Assembly (NCBI RefSeq): GCF_000744705.1
Contig: NZ_JQML01000001.1
Location: 8,876,017-8,940,016, forward strand
Length of the DNA stretch: 64,000 nucleotides
Origin: Streptacidiphilus albus JL83
Lineage (GTDB): Bacteria > Actinomycetota > Actinomycetes > Streptomycetales > Streptomycetaceae
Direction: 5' to 3'
In this document: one piece after another, positions 34,580 through 43,338 of the stretch
Position numbering within the stretch: position 1 is the first letter of the stretch
How the letters are laid out: the number at the start of each line of letters is the position of its first letter
The notes under the pieces: model-generated
What the model was told of the DNA's origin: nothing
The model's database searches: none
Seen by the model: the letters and a program-made list of their open reading frames with translations, nothing else
Made by a program: the position numbers and the translations under genes

Positions 34580-35893
34580 ATGTCGACTCAGCCCCGCATA
34601 CCCGCGACCGAGCCTGCGGAGGAGGCGCCGCGTTGGGTGTTCTTCCTGCTGGCGACCGCCGTGGGCCTGCTGGCCGCCAATCTCTACTACGCCCAGCCGC
34701 TGGTCGGGCTGATCGCCCATGACTTCCACACCTCCACCGCCACCTCCGGACTGGTCGTCACCCTGACCCAGCTCGGCTATGTGCTCGCCCTGGTCCTGGT
34801 GGTCCCGCTGGGCGACCTGGTGGAGAACCGCCGGCTGGGCGTGTCGGTGACCTCGCTCGCCGTCGTCGGCCTGGTCATGGCCACCTTCGTCACCGGTCTC
34901 GGCTGGTTCCTGCTCGCCTCGCTGCTGATCGGGCTGGGATCGGTCGCCGTCCAGATCTTCGTGCCCTTCGCCTCCCACCTCGCCTCGGAGGCGAACCGGG
35001 GGCGTGCGCTGGGGACGGTGACCAGCGGGCTGATGCTGGGCGTGATGCTGGCCCGGCCCATCTCCAGCGTGCTCGCGGAGACCGGCTCCTGGCACCTGGT
35101 GTTCGCCGTCGCCGCGGTCGTGATGCTGCTGCTGATGGCCGTCCTGCACCGGGTGCTGCCGACCCGTCACCCCGCCCGCGGCATCCACTACGGGCAGCTG
35201 CTGGCCTCGATGCCGCGCCTGGTCCGCAGCACGCCGCTGCTGCGTCGGCGGACGCTCTACCAGACGGCGCTGTTCGGCTCCTTCAGCCTCTTCTGGACGG
35301 TCACCCCGCTCTACCTGACCCAGCACTTCGGCTTCGGCCAGGGCGGGGTCGCCGCCTTCGCCCTGGCCGGCGTGGCCGGCGCGATCGCCGCGCCGATCGC
35401 CGGCCGGGTGGCCGACCGGGGCCGGACCCGGCCCGTGACCGGCATCGGCCTGGCCCTGGCGCTGACCGCGTTCGGGCTGCCCTTCCTCGCCCCGGTCGGC
35501 TCGACGGCCGCCGTCGCCCTGCTGACGGTCTCCGCGGTGGCGCTGGACTTCGGCGTCACCGGCAACCTGACGATGGGCCAGCGGGCGCTGTTCTCGCTGG
35601 GGGCGGAGCAGCGGAGCCGGCTGAACGGGGTGTTCATGACCACGTTCTACCTCGGCGGCGCGCTCGGCTCGGCCCTCGGCGCGGCCCTCTACACCGGCGG
35701 CGGGTTCGCCGCCGCCGCGTCCCTGGCCGCCGCCGTGCTGGCGGTCACCGGTGGCTACTACCTCACCGAGTTCCGTCGGCCGACGGCGACGGGCCCTGCC
35801 ACCGCCACCGCCACCGTCCCCGCCCCCGCGCCGGTCCCGGCCGTCGAGGACGGCCGGGCCGAGCGGCAGGAGGCGGGTTCCGGGCGCGGCTGA
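34580..35893 (+). CDS. MFS transporter
   Basis: A 437-residue major facilitator with 12 predicted helices, of the YfcJ/sugar-efflux-like type: AANLYYAQPLVGLIAHDF at the first helix, GDLVENRRLGV as the motif-A-like loop, and AGRVADRGRTRPV in the second half. A Thr/Ala/Pro tail follows the last helix. Likely drug or metabolite efflux by proton antiport. ATG 34580 lacks a clear ribosome site (AGGGATCGTC upstream). Probably controlled by the TetR proteins on either side. Confidence 0.9.
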   Translation: MSTQPRIPATEPAEEAPRWVFFLLATAVGLLAANLYYAQPLVGLIAHDFHTSTATSGLVVTLTQLGYVLALVLVVPLGDLVENRRLGVSVTSLAVVGLVMATFVTGLGWFLLASLLIGLGSVAVQIFVPFASHLASEANRGRALGTVTSGLMLGVMLARPISSVLAETGSWHLVFAVAAVVMLLLMAVLHRVLPTRHPARGIHYGQLLASMPRLVRSTPLLRRRTLYQTALFGSFSLFWTVTPLYLTQHFGFGQGGVAAFALAGVAGAIAAPIAGRVADRGRTRPVTGIGLALALTAFGLPFLAPVGSTAAVALLTVSAVALDFGVTGNLTMGQRALFSLGAEQRSRLNGVFMTTFYLGGALGSALGAALYTGGGFAAAASLAAAVLAVTGGYYLTEFRRPTATGPATATATVPAPAPVPAVEDGRAERQEAGSGRG

Positions 35894-35897
35894 GCAG

Positions 35898-36554
35898 TCA
35901 GTCGCGGCTGTCGCGGCCGGCGTCGGCCGCCCCGGCCCCGGCGATGCCGGTGAGCACGATGTCGGTGATGGCGCGGAGCTCGGCGTCCAGGTGGAACTCG
36001 CCCTCGGGGAGCTGGGTCCACCGGTAGAGCGTGCCTAGGTAGGCGTCGCGGAGCAGGTTGCCGACGCGGAGCGGATCGACGGTCGGCGCGATCTCGCCGC
36101 GCCGCTGGGCCGTCTCGACGGCGCCGGCGAAGAGCTCGCCGGCGTAGGGCTCCTCGTACAGCGGTCGCCCCGCCTTCACCCAGGCGGTGAGCATGGCCCG
36201 GGTGACCGCCCGCTCCTCGGTGTTGATCCTCGCCAGCAGCCCCATGCACAGCTCCAGCCGGCTCTGCAGACTGGTCCCCTCCTCGACGTCCGTGGCGGCG
36301 AGTCCGCGGCGGAGGTACTCACGCCGGCTCTCGCCCCAGGCGGCGATGAGGTCCTCCTTCCGCTGGAAGTGGTTGAAGAAGGTTCCTCGGGCCACGTCCG
36401 CGGCCTCGGCGATCTCGTCGACGGAGGTCTGCTCGTAGCCCTTCTCGGTGAAGAGCTGGAGCGCGGAGTCGTACAGCCGACTCTTGACCCGCAGTTTGTT
36501 GCGCTCGCGCCGGCCGAGCGGCTGCGCCCCGGCCACGGCCTGTGCATCGTCCAT
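35898..36554 (-). CDS. TetR-family regulator
   Basis: A 218-residue TetR protein with helix-turn-helix at about 25-70 (LYDSALQLFTEKGYEQTSVDEIAEAADVARGTFFNHFQRKEDL). The C-terminal domain is helical (RLELCMGLLARINTEERAVTRAMLTAWVKAG). I chose ATG 36552-36554, which has AGGATC upstream. An in-frame ATG at 36609-36611 lies about 7 nt after a TACAAT box and could be a leaderless start adding 19 residues. Convergent with the MFS gene; its upstream palindrome suggests self-control. Confidence 0.88.
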   Translation of the reverse strand: MDDAQAVAGAQPLGRRERNKLRVKSRLYDSALQLFTEKGYEQTSVDEIAEAADVARGTFFNHFQRKEDLIAAWGESRREYLRRGLAATDVEEGTSLQSRLELCMGLLARINTEERAVTRAMLTAWVKAGRPLYEEPYAGELFAGAVETAQRRGEIAPTVDPLRVGNLLRDAYLGTLYRWTQLPEGEFHLDAELRAITDIVLTGIAGAGAADAGRDSRD

Positions 36555-36618
36555 GTCTGATCCTGTTCGCACGGCGGGAGGCAGCGCCGTGTCGACCCGC
36601 ATAGTCACCATGGCAATA

Positions 36619-36634
36619 TTGTATCGCGATCCAA
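36619..36634. promoter_or_regulatory. Near-perfect palindrome in the TetR promoter
   Basis: TTGTATCGCGATCCAA is a 16-bp palindrome with one mismatch pair. On the minus strand it overlaps the TACAAT -10-like box of the TetR gene. The size and place are typical for a TetR operator. Confidence 0.55.
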
Positions 36635-36828
36635 GTTTGACTGGGCGTTCTGGTTTGTTTCTATCAGGGGCGGCCCGGGATCACGTTCCGGTTACGGTCA
36701 CCATTCGGCCAATGGTTGCATTTATCACAATATGGTCAAGACTCGTTGATCGAGTGTGCCCCGGCCGTAGATGGGTACCGCAGATGACAGATGACGGATT
36801 GTCCCCTTACAGGGAGGAAGCGACTGTT

Positions 36829-37332
36829 ATGTCCGACATCTCGGAGCATCCCACCTCAACACCTCTGCACGACATCAACCGCCACCCGGACCTCCCCGAG
36901 ATGCGGGAGCGGTACGAGCGCCTGCTGCGCGGACGGCAGGACAGCGCACTCGACGGGATGATCCTGCTGACCGGCCTGTATGCGGCCGTGTCGCCGTGGA
37001 TCGTGCACTTCAGCGCGTCCAACCCGGATCTGCGGACCAGCAATCTGATCGTCGGACTCGCCGTCGCCGCATTCGGGCTCGGCCTCACCATGGCGCCGGA
37101 GCGGATGGGCCGCCTCGGCTGGGCCTGCGCCGCCGCCGGCGTCTGGCTGATCGTCACCCCCTGGGTCGCCACCGTCGGCCACCACCCCACCACCGGCATG
37201 ATCTGGAACAACGTCCTGGTCGGCGCCGTAGTCGTGCTGCTCGGCTGCGCCACGGCGGGCATCCGGATGGCCACCGCCATGGCGGCGCGGAGAAACGTTC
37301 CCACGATGAGCAGCGCCCATCCGTCGAGCTGA
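36829..37332 (+). CDS. SPW-repeat membrane protein
   Basis: A 167-residue membrane protein with four hydrophobic segments in two SPW-type repeats: GLYAAVSPWIVHFSA and GVWLIVTPWVATVG, the family hallmark being (S/T)PW in the middle of a helix. The N-terminal 45 residues are charged (LPEMRERYERLL). ATG 36829 follows AGGGAGGAAG. Function of the family is unknown. The 230 nt upstream are unusually A/T-rich for this genome (36610-36760) and probably hold the promoter. Confidence 0.85.
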   Translation: MSDISEHPTSTPLHDINRHPDLPEMRERYERLLRGRQDSALDGMILLTGLYAAVSPWIVHFSASNPDLRTSNLIVGLAVAAFGLGLTMAPERMGRLGWACAAAGVWLIVTPWVATVGHHPTTGMIWNNVLVGAVVVLLGCATAGIRMATAMAARRNVPTMSSAHPSS

Positions 37333-37448
37333 CCGCCCCACCGGCCCACCGGCCCACCGCCCCACAGCAGTCGTCGGCCCGGCCCCGCCCTGGCGGGCCC
37401 GGGCCGGCGGCGTGGGCGGCGACCGCCGGGCCGGGGTCGGCAGGCCTG

Positions 37449-37518
37449 GGTCGGAGGTCGACGGTCGGAGCTCGACGGTCGGAGGTCGACGGTCAGAGTT
37501 CGACGGTCAGAGTTCGAC
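37449..37518. repeat. Five 14-bp tandem repeats at the reductase 3' end
   Basis: Units 37449-37462, 37463-37476, 37477-37490, 37491-37504 and 37505-37518 (consensus GGTCGGAGGTCGAC; the last two read GGTCAGAGTTCGAC). The stop codon of the minus-strand reductase (37507-37509) lies inside the last unit, so the array grew out from the gene end. Each unit contains GTCGAC or TTCGAC. Confidence 0.92.
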
Positions 37519-38586
37519 GACGACCGTGCCCAGGTGGCGTCCGGCGATGACGTCCAACAGAGCGTCCGGCGCGCGGTCGAGGCCGGCCACCCGGACATGG
37601 GGGAAGCTGATCCCGCCCGAGCGCAGCCACTCGCCGAACCGCTGCTCCCACTCCGGGCGGACCTCGGGGTCGTCGTCGGCGCTGTAGCCGCGGATGCTGA
37701 TCCGCTTCAGCAGGATCTGGAAGCTGTCCAGCTCCACCGGGGCGGTCCGACCGGTGCCGGTCGCGGCCAACTGCCCGGACAGGGCCCCGGTCAGCAGGAA
37801 GCGCGCGCCCTCCCGGGCGGCGGTCTGCGCCGCCTGCAACTGCTCGCCGCCGACGCTGTCCAGGAAGACGTCGATCCCCTCGGGCGCGGCCGCGGCCAAC
37901 TGCTCGGCCAGCGGCACCGCCGTGCCCCGGACCACCGCCGCGTCGTAGCCGAGCTCGTGGACCAGACGTTCGGCCTTGCCGACCGAGCCGGTGCTGCCGA
38001 TCACCCGGCCGGCGCCGAGCAGCCGGGCGATCTGTCCGGCCATGGAGCCGATGGCGCTGCCGCCGGCGGAGACGAACACGGTGTCGCCGGGGTGGATGCG
38101 CACCCCCCGGGTCAGCGCCGCGTAGGCGGTCCAGCCGTGGCCCAGGTGGGCGACCGGGTCCGGCAGGTCCGTGGCCAGCAGCCGGCATTCGGCCGGGGTC
38201 GGGGCCGCGTACTCGCGCCAGCCCAGGTAGTGCGAGACCAGGTCGCCCGGGTGCAGCCCGCTGCCGGGAGGAGCCGAGACGATCTCGCCGACCGCCTCCT
38301 CGGCCAGGGTGTCGCCGGGGGAGAGCGCGGGGAAGGGCACCCCCTCGACCTCCGCGGCGCCCTGGCTGATCATCATCCGCAAGGAGGCGGAGACCCGGAA
38401 GAAGAGGTTGCGCACCAGCACCCGGTCGGTCCCCGGCCGCGGCAGTGGGACCTCGACCACGGCGAAGTTCTCGGCCGAGGGCAGGCCCTCGGGACGGGAG
38501 ACGAGGCGGACCTCGCGACCGGTCTGCGGCAGGGGACTGCTCTGCGGAAGGGAACCGGGGCGCGGAAGGGACGGAGTGGTGGACAC
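37507..38586 (-). CDS. NADPH-dependent MDR-family reductase
   Basis: A 359-residue zinc-independent medium-chain reductase of the CurA/leukotriene-B4-dehydrogenase type. Seen: FRVSASLRMMI, PGDLVSHYLGWREYAA, the nucleotide-binding loop VFVSAGGSAIGSMAGQIARLLGAGRVIGS, and LDSVGGEQL. It should reduce enones or alkenals. GTG 38584-38586 follows GAGGAG by 8 nt. It is divergent from the Lrp regulator, with a perfect hairpin between them, and may be its target. Confidence 0.9.
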   Translation of the reverse strand: MSTTPSLPRPGSLPQSSPLPQTGREVRLVSRPEGLPSAENFAVVEVPLPRPGTDRVLVRNLFFRVSASLRMMISQGAAEVEGVPFPALSPGDTLAEEAVGEIVSAPPGSGLHPGDLVSHYLGWREYAAPTPAECRLLATDLPDPVAHLGHGWTAYAALTRGVRIHPGDTVFVSAGGSAIGSMAGQIARLLGAGRVIGSTGSVGKAERLVHELGYDAAVVRGTAVPLAEQLAAAAPEGIDVFLDSVGGEQLQAAQTAAREGARFLLTGALSGQLAATGTGRTAPVELDSFQILLKRISIRGYSADDDPEVRPEWEQRFGEWLRSGGISFPHVRVAGLDRAPDALLDVIAGRHLGTVVVEL

Positions 38587-38648
38587 GTTGCTGCTCCTCG
38601 GCTGGGCGGAGAGGTCGGTGGCCGCTCGGGGCCGGGTCCCACGATCGT

Positions 38649-38690
38649 CGACGCCGCGAGGCCGTTCCAGGCAGCGGCCTCGCGGCGTCG
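38649..38690. promoter_or_regulatory. Perfect 16-bp inverted repeat between divergent genes
   Basis: Bases 38649-38664 (CGACGCCGCGAGGCCG) pair with 38675-38690 around a 10-nt loop, followed by CCTTTCG on the plus strand. It is terminator-like but lies in a divergent promoter gap, 29 nt before the Lrp start, so an operator or attenuator role is possible. Confidence 0.6.
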
Positions 38691-38718
38691 CCTTTCGACA
38701 CCGGTAGCGTGTTGACGC

Positions 38719-39711
38719 GTGGATTCCCTCGACCGTCAGCTCGTCCATGCCCTGTACGTCGACGGCCGCGCGCCGTTCAGCCGGATCGCCGAGGTGCTGG
38801 GCGTCTCCGACCAGACCGTCGCCCGCCGCTACAGCCGGCTGCGCCAGGCCGGCACGCTGCGGGTGCTCGGCCGGCTGAACGCCCGTCGGCTGGGGCACGT
38901 GGAATGGGTGATCCGGCTGCAGTGCGCGCCGGGCTCGTCGGGCGCCATCGCCCAGGCGCTCGCCCGGCGCGAGGACACCCACTGGGTCCGGCTGGCCTCC
39001 GGCGGTACCGAGGTGGTCTGCAATGTCCACGCCGACAGCGAGGCCAACCGCGACGCGCTGCTGCTCGACAGGCTCCCGGCCACCCGCCCGGTGACCGCGA
39101 TCAGTGCCTACTGCGTCATCCACACCTACTTCGGCGGGCCGACCGGCTGGCGGGGGGCCGCCTCGGCGCTGTCCGAGGAGCAGACCGCCCGGCTGGCGTC
39201 CCCGGACGGCCCGGCCGCTGCCCCCGGCCCGGCCGAGCGGCAGGAGCCGGTGGAGCCGGAGGAGGCGGACCGGGCGCTGCTGGCCGAGCTGGCCCGCGAC
39301 GGCCGGGCCGGCTATGCCGCGCTGGCGGCGGCCACCGGCTGGCACGAGGCGACGGTGCGCCGTCGGATCGCCGCGCTGCGGGCAGGCGGCGGGCTCTACT
39401 TCGACATCGACATCGACGACCGGGCGCTCGGCTACGCCAGCCCGGCGCTGCTGTGGATCACGGTCGACCCCACCCTGTTGGCCACCGCCGGCCGGGCGCT
39501 GGCCGAGCATCCGGAGGTGTCCTTCGCCGCCGCCACCACCGGCCCCACCAATCTCCTCGCCTCGGTCCTCTGCCCGGACGTCTACGCCCTGTACGACTAC
39601 CTGGCCGACCGGATCGGACTGCTGCCGGGCATCCGCGCCGTCGAGACCGCCCCGATCATCCGGACCGTCAAACGGGCCGGCGCGGTGGACCGGCCCGCCC
39701 CGGCCGGCTGA
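38719..39711 (+). CDS. Double-module Lrp/AsnC regulator
   Basis: A 330-residue protein with two Lrp/AsnC units. The first has an HTH (LYVDGRAPFSRIAEVLGVSDQTVARRYSRL) and a ligand domain ending near 150. The second HTH is ARDGRAGYAALAAATGWHEATVRRRI (about 195-220) with its own AsnC domain (YFDIDIDDRALGY ... GPTNLLASVLCPD). Common in Streptomyces; it binds small metabolites. GTG 38719 has no strong ribosome site and lies about 8 nt after TAGCGT, so the message may be leaderless. Confidence 0.9.
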   Translation: MDSLDRQLVHALYVDGRAPFSRIAEVLGVSDQTVARRYSRLRQAGTLRVLGRLNARRLGHVEWVIRLQCAPGSSGAIAQALARREDTHWVRLASGGTEVVCNVHADSEANRDALLLDRLPATRPVTAISAYCVIHTYFGGPTGWRGAASALSEEQTARLASPDGPAAAPGPAERQEPVEPEEADRALLAELARDGRAGYAALAAATGWHEATVRRRIAALRAGGGLYFDIDIDDRALGYASPALLWITVDPTLLATAGRALAEHPEVSFAAATTGPTNLLASVLCPDVYALYDYLADRIGLLPGIRAVETAPIIRTVKRAGAVDRPAPAG

Positions 39712-39736
39712 CGGCCGGTCACGGTGCCGGAACAGC

Positions 39737-40528
39737 TCAGTAGTGGGTGCCGCCGTCTATCCGGATCTCGGTGCCGGTGATGAAGGAGCCGTCCTGCGAG
39801 CCGAGCATCGCCACCACACCGGCGACCGCCTCCGGTCCGGCGAAGCCCTGACCCAGGGCCGGGGACAGCTTCGCGAACAGCGAGTAGTCCGCGTCCTCGG
39901 GCAGGCCCGGGCCGACGTTCTGCTTGCTGGAGCCGCTGCCGTCGGTCATGCCGCTGGAGATCGAGCCCGGCGCGACCGCCACGAAGCGGATGCCCTGCTT
40001 GCTGTACTCGGCGGCGAGGGCGTGGGTCATCGACTGGATGCCGCCCTTGCTGGCCGCGTAGGCGGCCATGTACGGGTGGGCGAAGGTCGCCGAGGTGGAG
40101 CTGAAGTTGACCACGGCCGGGGCGTCGCCCCGGAGCAGCGCCGGGATCGCCTCGCGGATCATCAGGAAGGTGCCGGTCAGGTTGACCGTGATGACCTTGT
40201 TGAAGAACTCCAGGCTGGTCTCGTGGGTGTGCGAGGAGCGGAGGATGCCGGCCGCGTTCACCAGCAGGTCCAGCCCGCCGAGGGCGGCGACGGCGGCGGC
40301 GACGGCCTCGCGTACCGAGCCCTCGTCGGCGATGTCGACCGGGACCGTGTGCAGCCGGGCCGCGGTGCCGGCGGTGGTGGCCAGTTCGCGGGTGGCGGCC
40401 AGTCCGGCCGTGTCGACGTCGGCGGCGACGACGTGCCCGCCCTCGGCCAGCACCCGCACCACCGTGGCCTGGCCGATGCCGGAGCCGCCACCGGTGATCA
40501 GGACACGGCGATTGTCGTAGCGGTTCAT
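39737..40528 (-). CDS. Short-chain dehydrogenase/reductase
   Basis: A 263-residue classical SDR. Cofactor loop TGGGSGIGQ (about 12-20), NAAG, a Ser/Tyr/Lys centre with NFSSTSA and YAASKGG, then VAPGSISSGM and the C-terminal GTEIRIDGGTHY. Asp at the end of beta-2 (AADVD) suggests NAD(H). Divergent from a TetR gene with several palindromes between, so probably repressed by it. Convergent with the Lrp gene (25-nt gap). Confidence 0.93.
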   Translation of the reverse strand: MNRYDNRRVLITGGGSGIGQATVVRVLAEGGHVVAADVDTAGLAATRELATTAGTAARLHTVPVDIADEGSVREAVAAAVAALGGLDLLVNAAGILRSSHTHETSLEFFNKVITVNLTGTFLMIREAIPALLRGDAPAVVNFSSTSATFAHPYMAAYAASKGGIQSMTHALAAEYSKQGIRFVAVAPGSISSGMTDGSGSSKQNVGPGLPEDADYSLFAKLSPALGQGFAGPEAVAGVVAMLGSQDGSFITGTEIRIDGGTHY

Positions 40529-40593
40529 TTCCTGCTCCGTTCACTCACTGGCTGGTCGACGTCCGCGCCGACCACTGTCACGGTACGCCCGAA

Positions 40594-40627
40594 TGGCACA
40601 CTTTGCCACCTGTGCACCACGTGCACA
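40594..40627. promoter_or_regulatory. Two palindromes between SDR and TetR genes
   Basis: TGGCA-CACTT-TGCCA (40594-40608) and TGTGCAC-CAC-GTGCACA (40611-40627) lie side by side in the 136-nt divergent gap. The second is a perfect 17-bp element. They are likely operators of the divergent TetR protein. Confidence 0.65.
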
Positions 40628-40664
40628 TTGGGCACGGTCGGCAGTGGCTGCATAGAATCGCTCC

Positions 40665-41315
40665 GTGAGCACCCCCCGCACCGCGCCCCAGCAGCAGAGC
40701 CTGACCGAACGCCGCAAGGCGGCGACCCAGCTCGACATCGCCTCCGCCGCGGCCGAACTGTTCGCCGAGCGCGGCCCCGAGGCCACCACTGCCGAGGACA
40801 TCGCGCTGCGCGCGGGCATCGCGCTGCGGACCTTCTACCGCTACTTCCGCAACAAGGAGGACGCCGTCTCGCCGTTGCTCAGCACCGGTGGCGCGCGCTG
40901 GCGGGAGCTGCTGGCGGCGCAGGCGGCCGAACTCCCCGGCGCAGACATCGAGGAAGCGCTGGTCCGCGCGGCGCGGACCTCGCTGACCCCGGTGGGCGCG
41001 GCCGGGGTGGCGGCGATGGACAGCGTCCGCGGACTGCTGCGCGCCGCTGCGGCCGACCCGGCGCTGCGCGCGGTCTGGTACCGGGTGAACCAGGAGTCGG
41101 AGGAGCAACTGCCGCCGGTGCTGCGGTCGTTGAGCGGGCTCGGGGGCCTGACCGAGCTGGAGCTCAAGATGGTCTCGGCCGGGGCCACCGACGCGATCCG
41201 GCTGGCGCTGGAGGAGTGGGCCGCCACCGACGAGCCGGCCGACGGACCGAAGGGCCCGGCGGCGCTGGCCGAGCAGTGCCTGCGCCGGCTGCTGGCGTGG
41301 ACCGCCCGGAACTGA
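40665..41315 (+). CDS. TetR-family regulator
   Basis: A 216-residue TetR protein: HTH at about 25-70 (IASAAAELFAERGPEATTAEDIALRAGIALRTFYRYFRNKEDAV), then a helical C-terminal domain typical of actinobacterial AcrR-like members. GTG 40665 starts STPRTAPQQ. Probably controls the divergent SDR gene. Its stop codon lies inside a 14-bp tandem repeat. Confidence 0.9.
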   Translation: MSTPRTAPQQQSLTERRKAATQLDIASAAAELFAERGPEATTAEDIALRAGIALRTFYRYFRNKEDAVSPLLSTGGARWRELLAAQAAELPGADIEEALVRAARTSLTPVGAAGVAAMDSVRGLLRAAAADPALRAVWYRVNQESEEQLPPVLRSLSGLGGLTELELKMVSAGATDAIRLALEEWAATDEPADGPKGPAALAEQCLRRLLAWTARN

Positions 41316-41356
41316 CCGCCCGGAACTGAACGCCCGGAACTGAACGCCCGGAACTG
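41301..41356. repeat. Four 14-bp tandem repeats across the TetR stop codon
   Basis: Units ACCGCCCGGAACTG (41301-41314 and 41315-41328) and AACGCCCGGAACTG (41329-41342 and 41343-41356). The first encodes the last residues (TARN, stop at 41313-41315), the rest repeat that sequence downstream. Confidence 0.92.
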
Positions 41357-41543
41357 AACGGAGCCCTCCGTTCGATGGTCGCCACGCCCGGAACCCGGGC
41401 CGGGTGAACCCTGCCGCTGCCGGGGACGTCAACCCAGGCGTCGGCCCGGTGGGCCGGCCGGCCGGCGGACGAGCGTCCACGGCCTGTTCCCGACGACGGA
41501 TCAGCACGGCCGGAGGACCCGGCCGTTGCCCAGGAGGTCCGCA

Positions 41544-42863
41544 TTGAAACGTACCAAGGTCCTGATCGGAGCCACCGCGGTGGCCTGCCTGAGCGCCGGT
41601 GCGCTGCTGGTCGGCGGCGTCGCCTCGGCCGGTTCGAGGGCGCCCGGGCCGCTGTCGCCCGGACCGGCATCGCCCGGTCCGGCCAAGGCGGCGCCGGCCA
41701 AGACGGTGTCGAACGCCGCCCCGGTGCTGAAGTTCAGCAGTCTGAACGGCCCGGTCACCTCCAGCGAGGTCGCCTCCTTCGCGGCCTACATCAAGAACCT
41801 CACCCCGGCCGCCGACAACATCGGCAACCAGTGGGCGCAGGGGCACAGCGGCCAGGACACCGAGGCCATGGGCGAGGTCTACCAGGTCTCCGGCAACCGG
41901 GCGGTGCTCGACCGGATGATCGGCTTCTGCGACGCGGACCTGTCCGAGCGCGACGACCTCGCGCCCGCCCCGGTCGGCCAGCACGTGCTGTGGACCGGCA
42001 AGGTCGGACCCGCGTGGCCGAACGAGGTCGCGACCAAGCCCGTCAGCACCGGTGGCGAGCAGGGCGACTCGGTCGGGCACCTCGCGAACTGTGCCCGGCT
42101 GATCCTGCAGACGCCCTCGCTCTGGCACCAGCGGGTGACCATCGGCGACCCGCACGGTTACGGGGCCACCTACCTCCAGCGGGCCAAGACCTTCATCAGC
42201 CAGGCCGACTACTCCGTGGACAAGCAGGTCCTGGGCCGACTGCTGAACGTCTCCAACGGGAACCGCCAGTACTTCGCGGCCGACTCGCCCTACAAGGGCG
42301 GCCAGGCCGTGCCGTGGAACCAGCAGATGATGTTCGACTACGCCTTCCAGAACCTGGCGATCGACCACCAGATCCTCGGCGACAGTCCGCAGCGGGTCAA
42401 GCGCTACGACGGCCTGGTGCAGACCAGCGTCAACTGGTTCTTCTCGCAGGTGCACTCCTACACCGACCACGCCGGCCGGAAGGCGTACAGCTGGGACTAC
42501 GCCGCCGGGACCGGCGACCTGGAGGACAACGACCACGGCAGCCTGGACCTGGCCGGCCTCTACCTGGCCTACCAGTCCGGCCGCTACCACATCACCCCGG
42601 CGATGATGGCGCCGTTCGCGAACACCTTCGTGGACGTGATGACCAAGGGCAAGCAGAAGTACGCCGGACGCGTCGACGGCAGCAACGGCTCCGGCAACAG
42701 CGCGCCCACCAACTACGTCCGCAGCGGCTGGCTGCTGATGGCCCAGTTCCAGCCCGGCGACTACCAGACGTTCATGAGCGCGGACTTCCCCACGGGGACG
42801 ACCGGGGCCGACGACCGGTTCGCCAGTGCCCTGATGCTGCAGAACGCGCGCACCAAGAAGTAG
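41544..42863 (+). CDS. Secreted protein, possible polysaccharide-active enzyme
   Basis: A 439-residue exported protein. The TTG start at 41544 is set by AGGAGG seven nt upstream; an upstream in-frame TTG would overlap that site. The signal peptide is basic KRTK, then VLIGATAVACLSAGALLVGGVASA. After a Pro/Ala/Gly linker the mature domain is helical and aromatic-rich (WNQQMMFDYAFQNLAIDHQIL, SYTDHAGRKAYSWDYAAGTGDLEDNDHGSLDLAGLYLAY). The E-D-N-D-H-G-S-L-D stretch and alternating helices resemble alpha/alpha-barrel polysaccharide lyases or hydrolases, but I cannot name the family. A strong terminator follows. Confidence 0.8.
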   Translation: MKRTKVLIGATAVACLSAGALLVGGVASAGSRAPGPLSPGPASPGPAKAAPAKTVSNAAPVLKFSSLNGPVTSSEVASFAAYIKNLTPAADNIGNQWAQGHSGQDTEAMGEVYQVSGNRAVLDRMIGFCDADLSERDDLAPAPVGQHVLWTGKVGPAWPNEVATKPVSTGGEQGDSVGHLANCARLILQTPSLWHQRVTIGDPHGYGATYLQRAKTFISQADYSVDKQVLGRLLNVSNGNRQYFAADSPYKGGQAVPWNQQMMFDYAFQNLAIDHQILGDSPQRVKRYDGLVQTSVNWFFSQVHSYTDHAGRKAYSWDYAAGTGDLEDNDHGSLDLAGLYLAYQSGRYHITPAMMAPFANTFVDVMTKGKQKYAGRVDGSNGSGNSAPTNYVRSGWLLMAQFQPGDYQTFMSADFPTGTTGADDRFASALMLQNARTKK

Positions 42864-42894
42864 CGGTCCCGCAGTTCTGCCGGGACACGGCCGA

Positions 42895-42933
42895 CGGGCT
42901 CCCGGCCGACCGCTCCGGTCGGCCGGGAGCCCG
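42895..42933 (+). terminator. Perfect 17-bp hairpin after the secreted protein gene
   Basis: CGGGCTCCCGGCCGACC (42895-42911) pairs without mismatch with 42917-42933 around a 5-nt loop, 32 nt after the stop codon. It may also serve the minus-strand remnant ending at 42948. Confidence 0.88.
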
Positions 42934-42947
42934 CTGCGCGGTGCCGG

Positions 42948-43338
42948 TCAGCCCTGGGTGGGCATGGTCTGCGCCCCGCTGGGCACCTGCGGGCCGGGGT
43001 TCCTGGCCACCTCCTGCTGGGTGGTCAGGAACTCCTGGGCGATGGTCGCCGCCTGCAGCTGGACGTTGCCCTTGGGGAACCCGGCCGGACCCCGGCCGAA
43101 CTGCAGCGACCTGCGCTGCGTCCTGCCGGAACGCCAACGCCGCCCGCGCAGCCGCACCCGCGCCCGGAGCCACCTCCTCCAACTCCCGAGCGAACGTGCG
43201 GTGCAGCTCGCAGTTGTCCCGCCCGCCCGCCAACGCGTTCACCACCCCGCCCAACGAGAAGTCCAGCATCCTCGCGACGAAGGACGAGGAGTCCTCACCA
43301 GGGTCCATCCGGGGATCGCCCACGAAATCGAAATCCAC
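42948..43338 (-). pseudogene. Broken gene or junction of two gene fragments
   Basis: From a GTG at 43336-43338 one frame reads FVGDPRMDPGEDSSSF, LDFSLGGVVNALAGG and HRTFARELEEVAPGAGAAARAALAFRQ, then loses coding character near 43130. A different phase from about 43120 reads RSLQFGRGPAGFPKGNVQLQ, ATIAQEFLTTQQEVARNPGP and stops at 42948. Either one gene with a frameshift, or two fragments joined at the edge of the lower-GC patch. Neither half belongs to a family I recognise. Confidence 0.45.
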
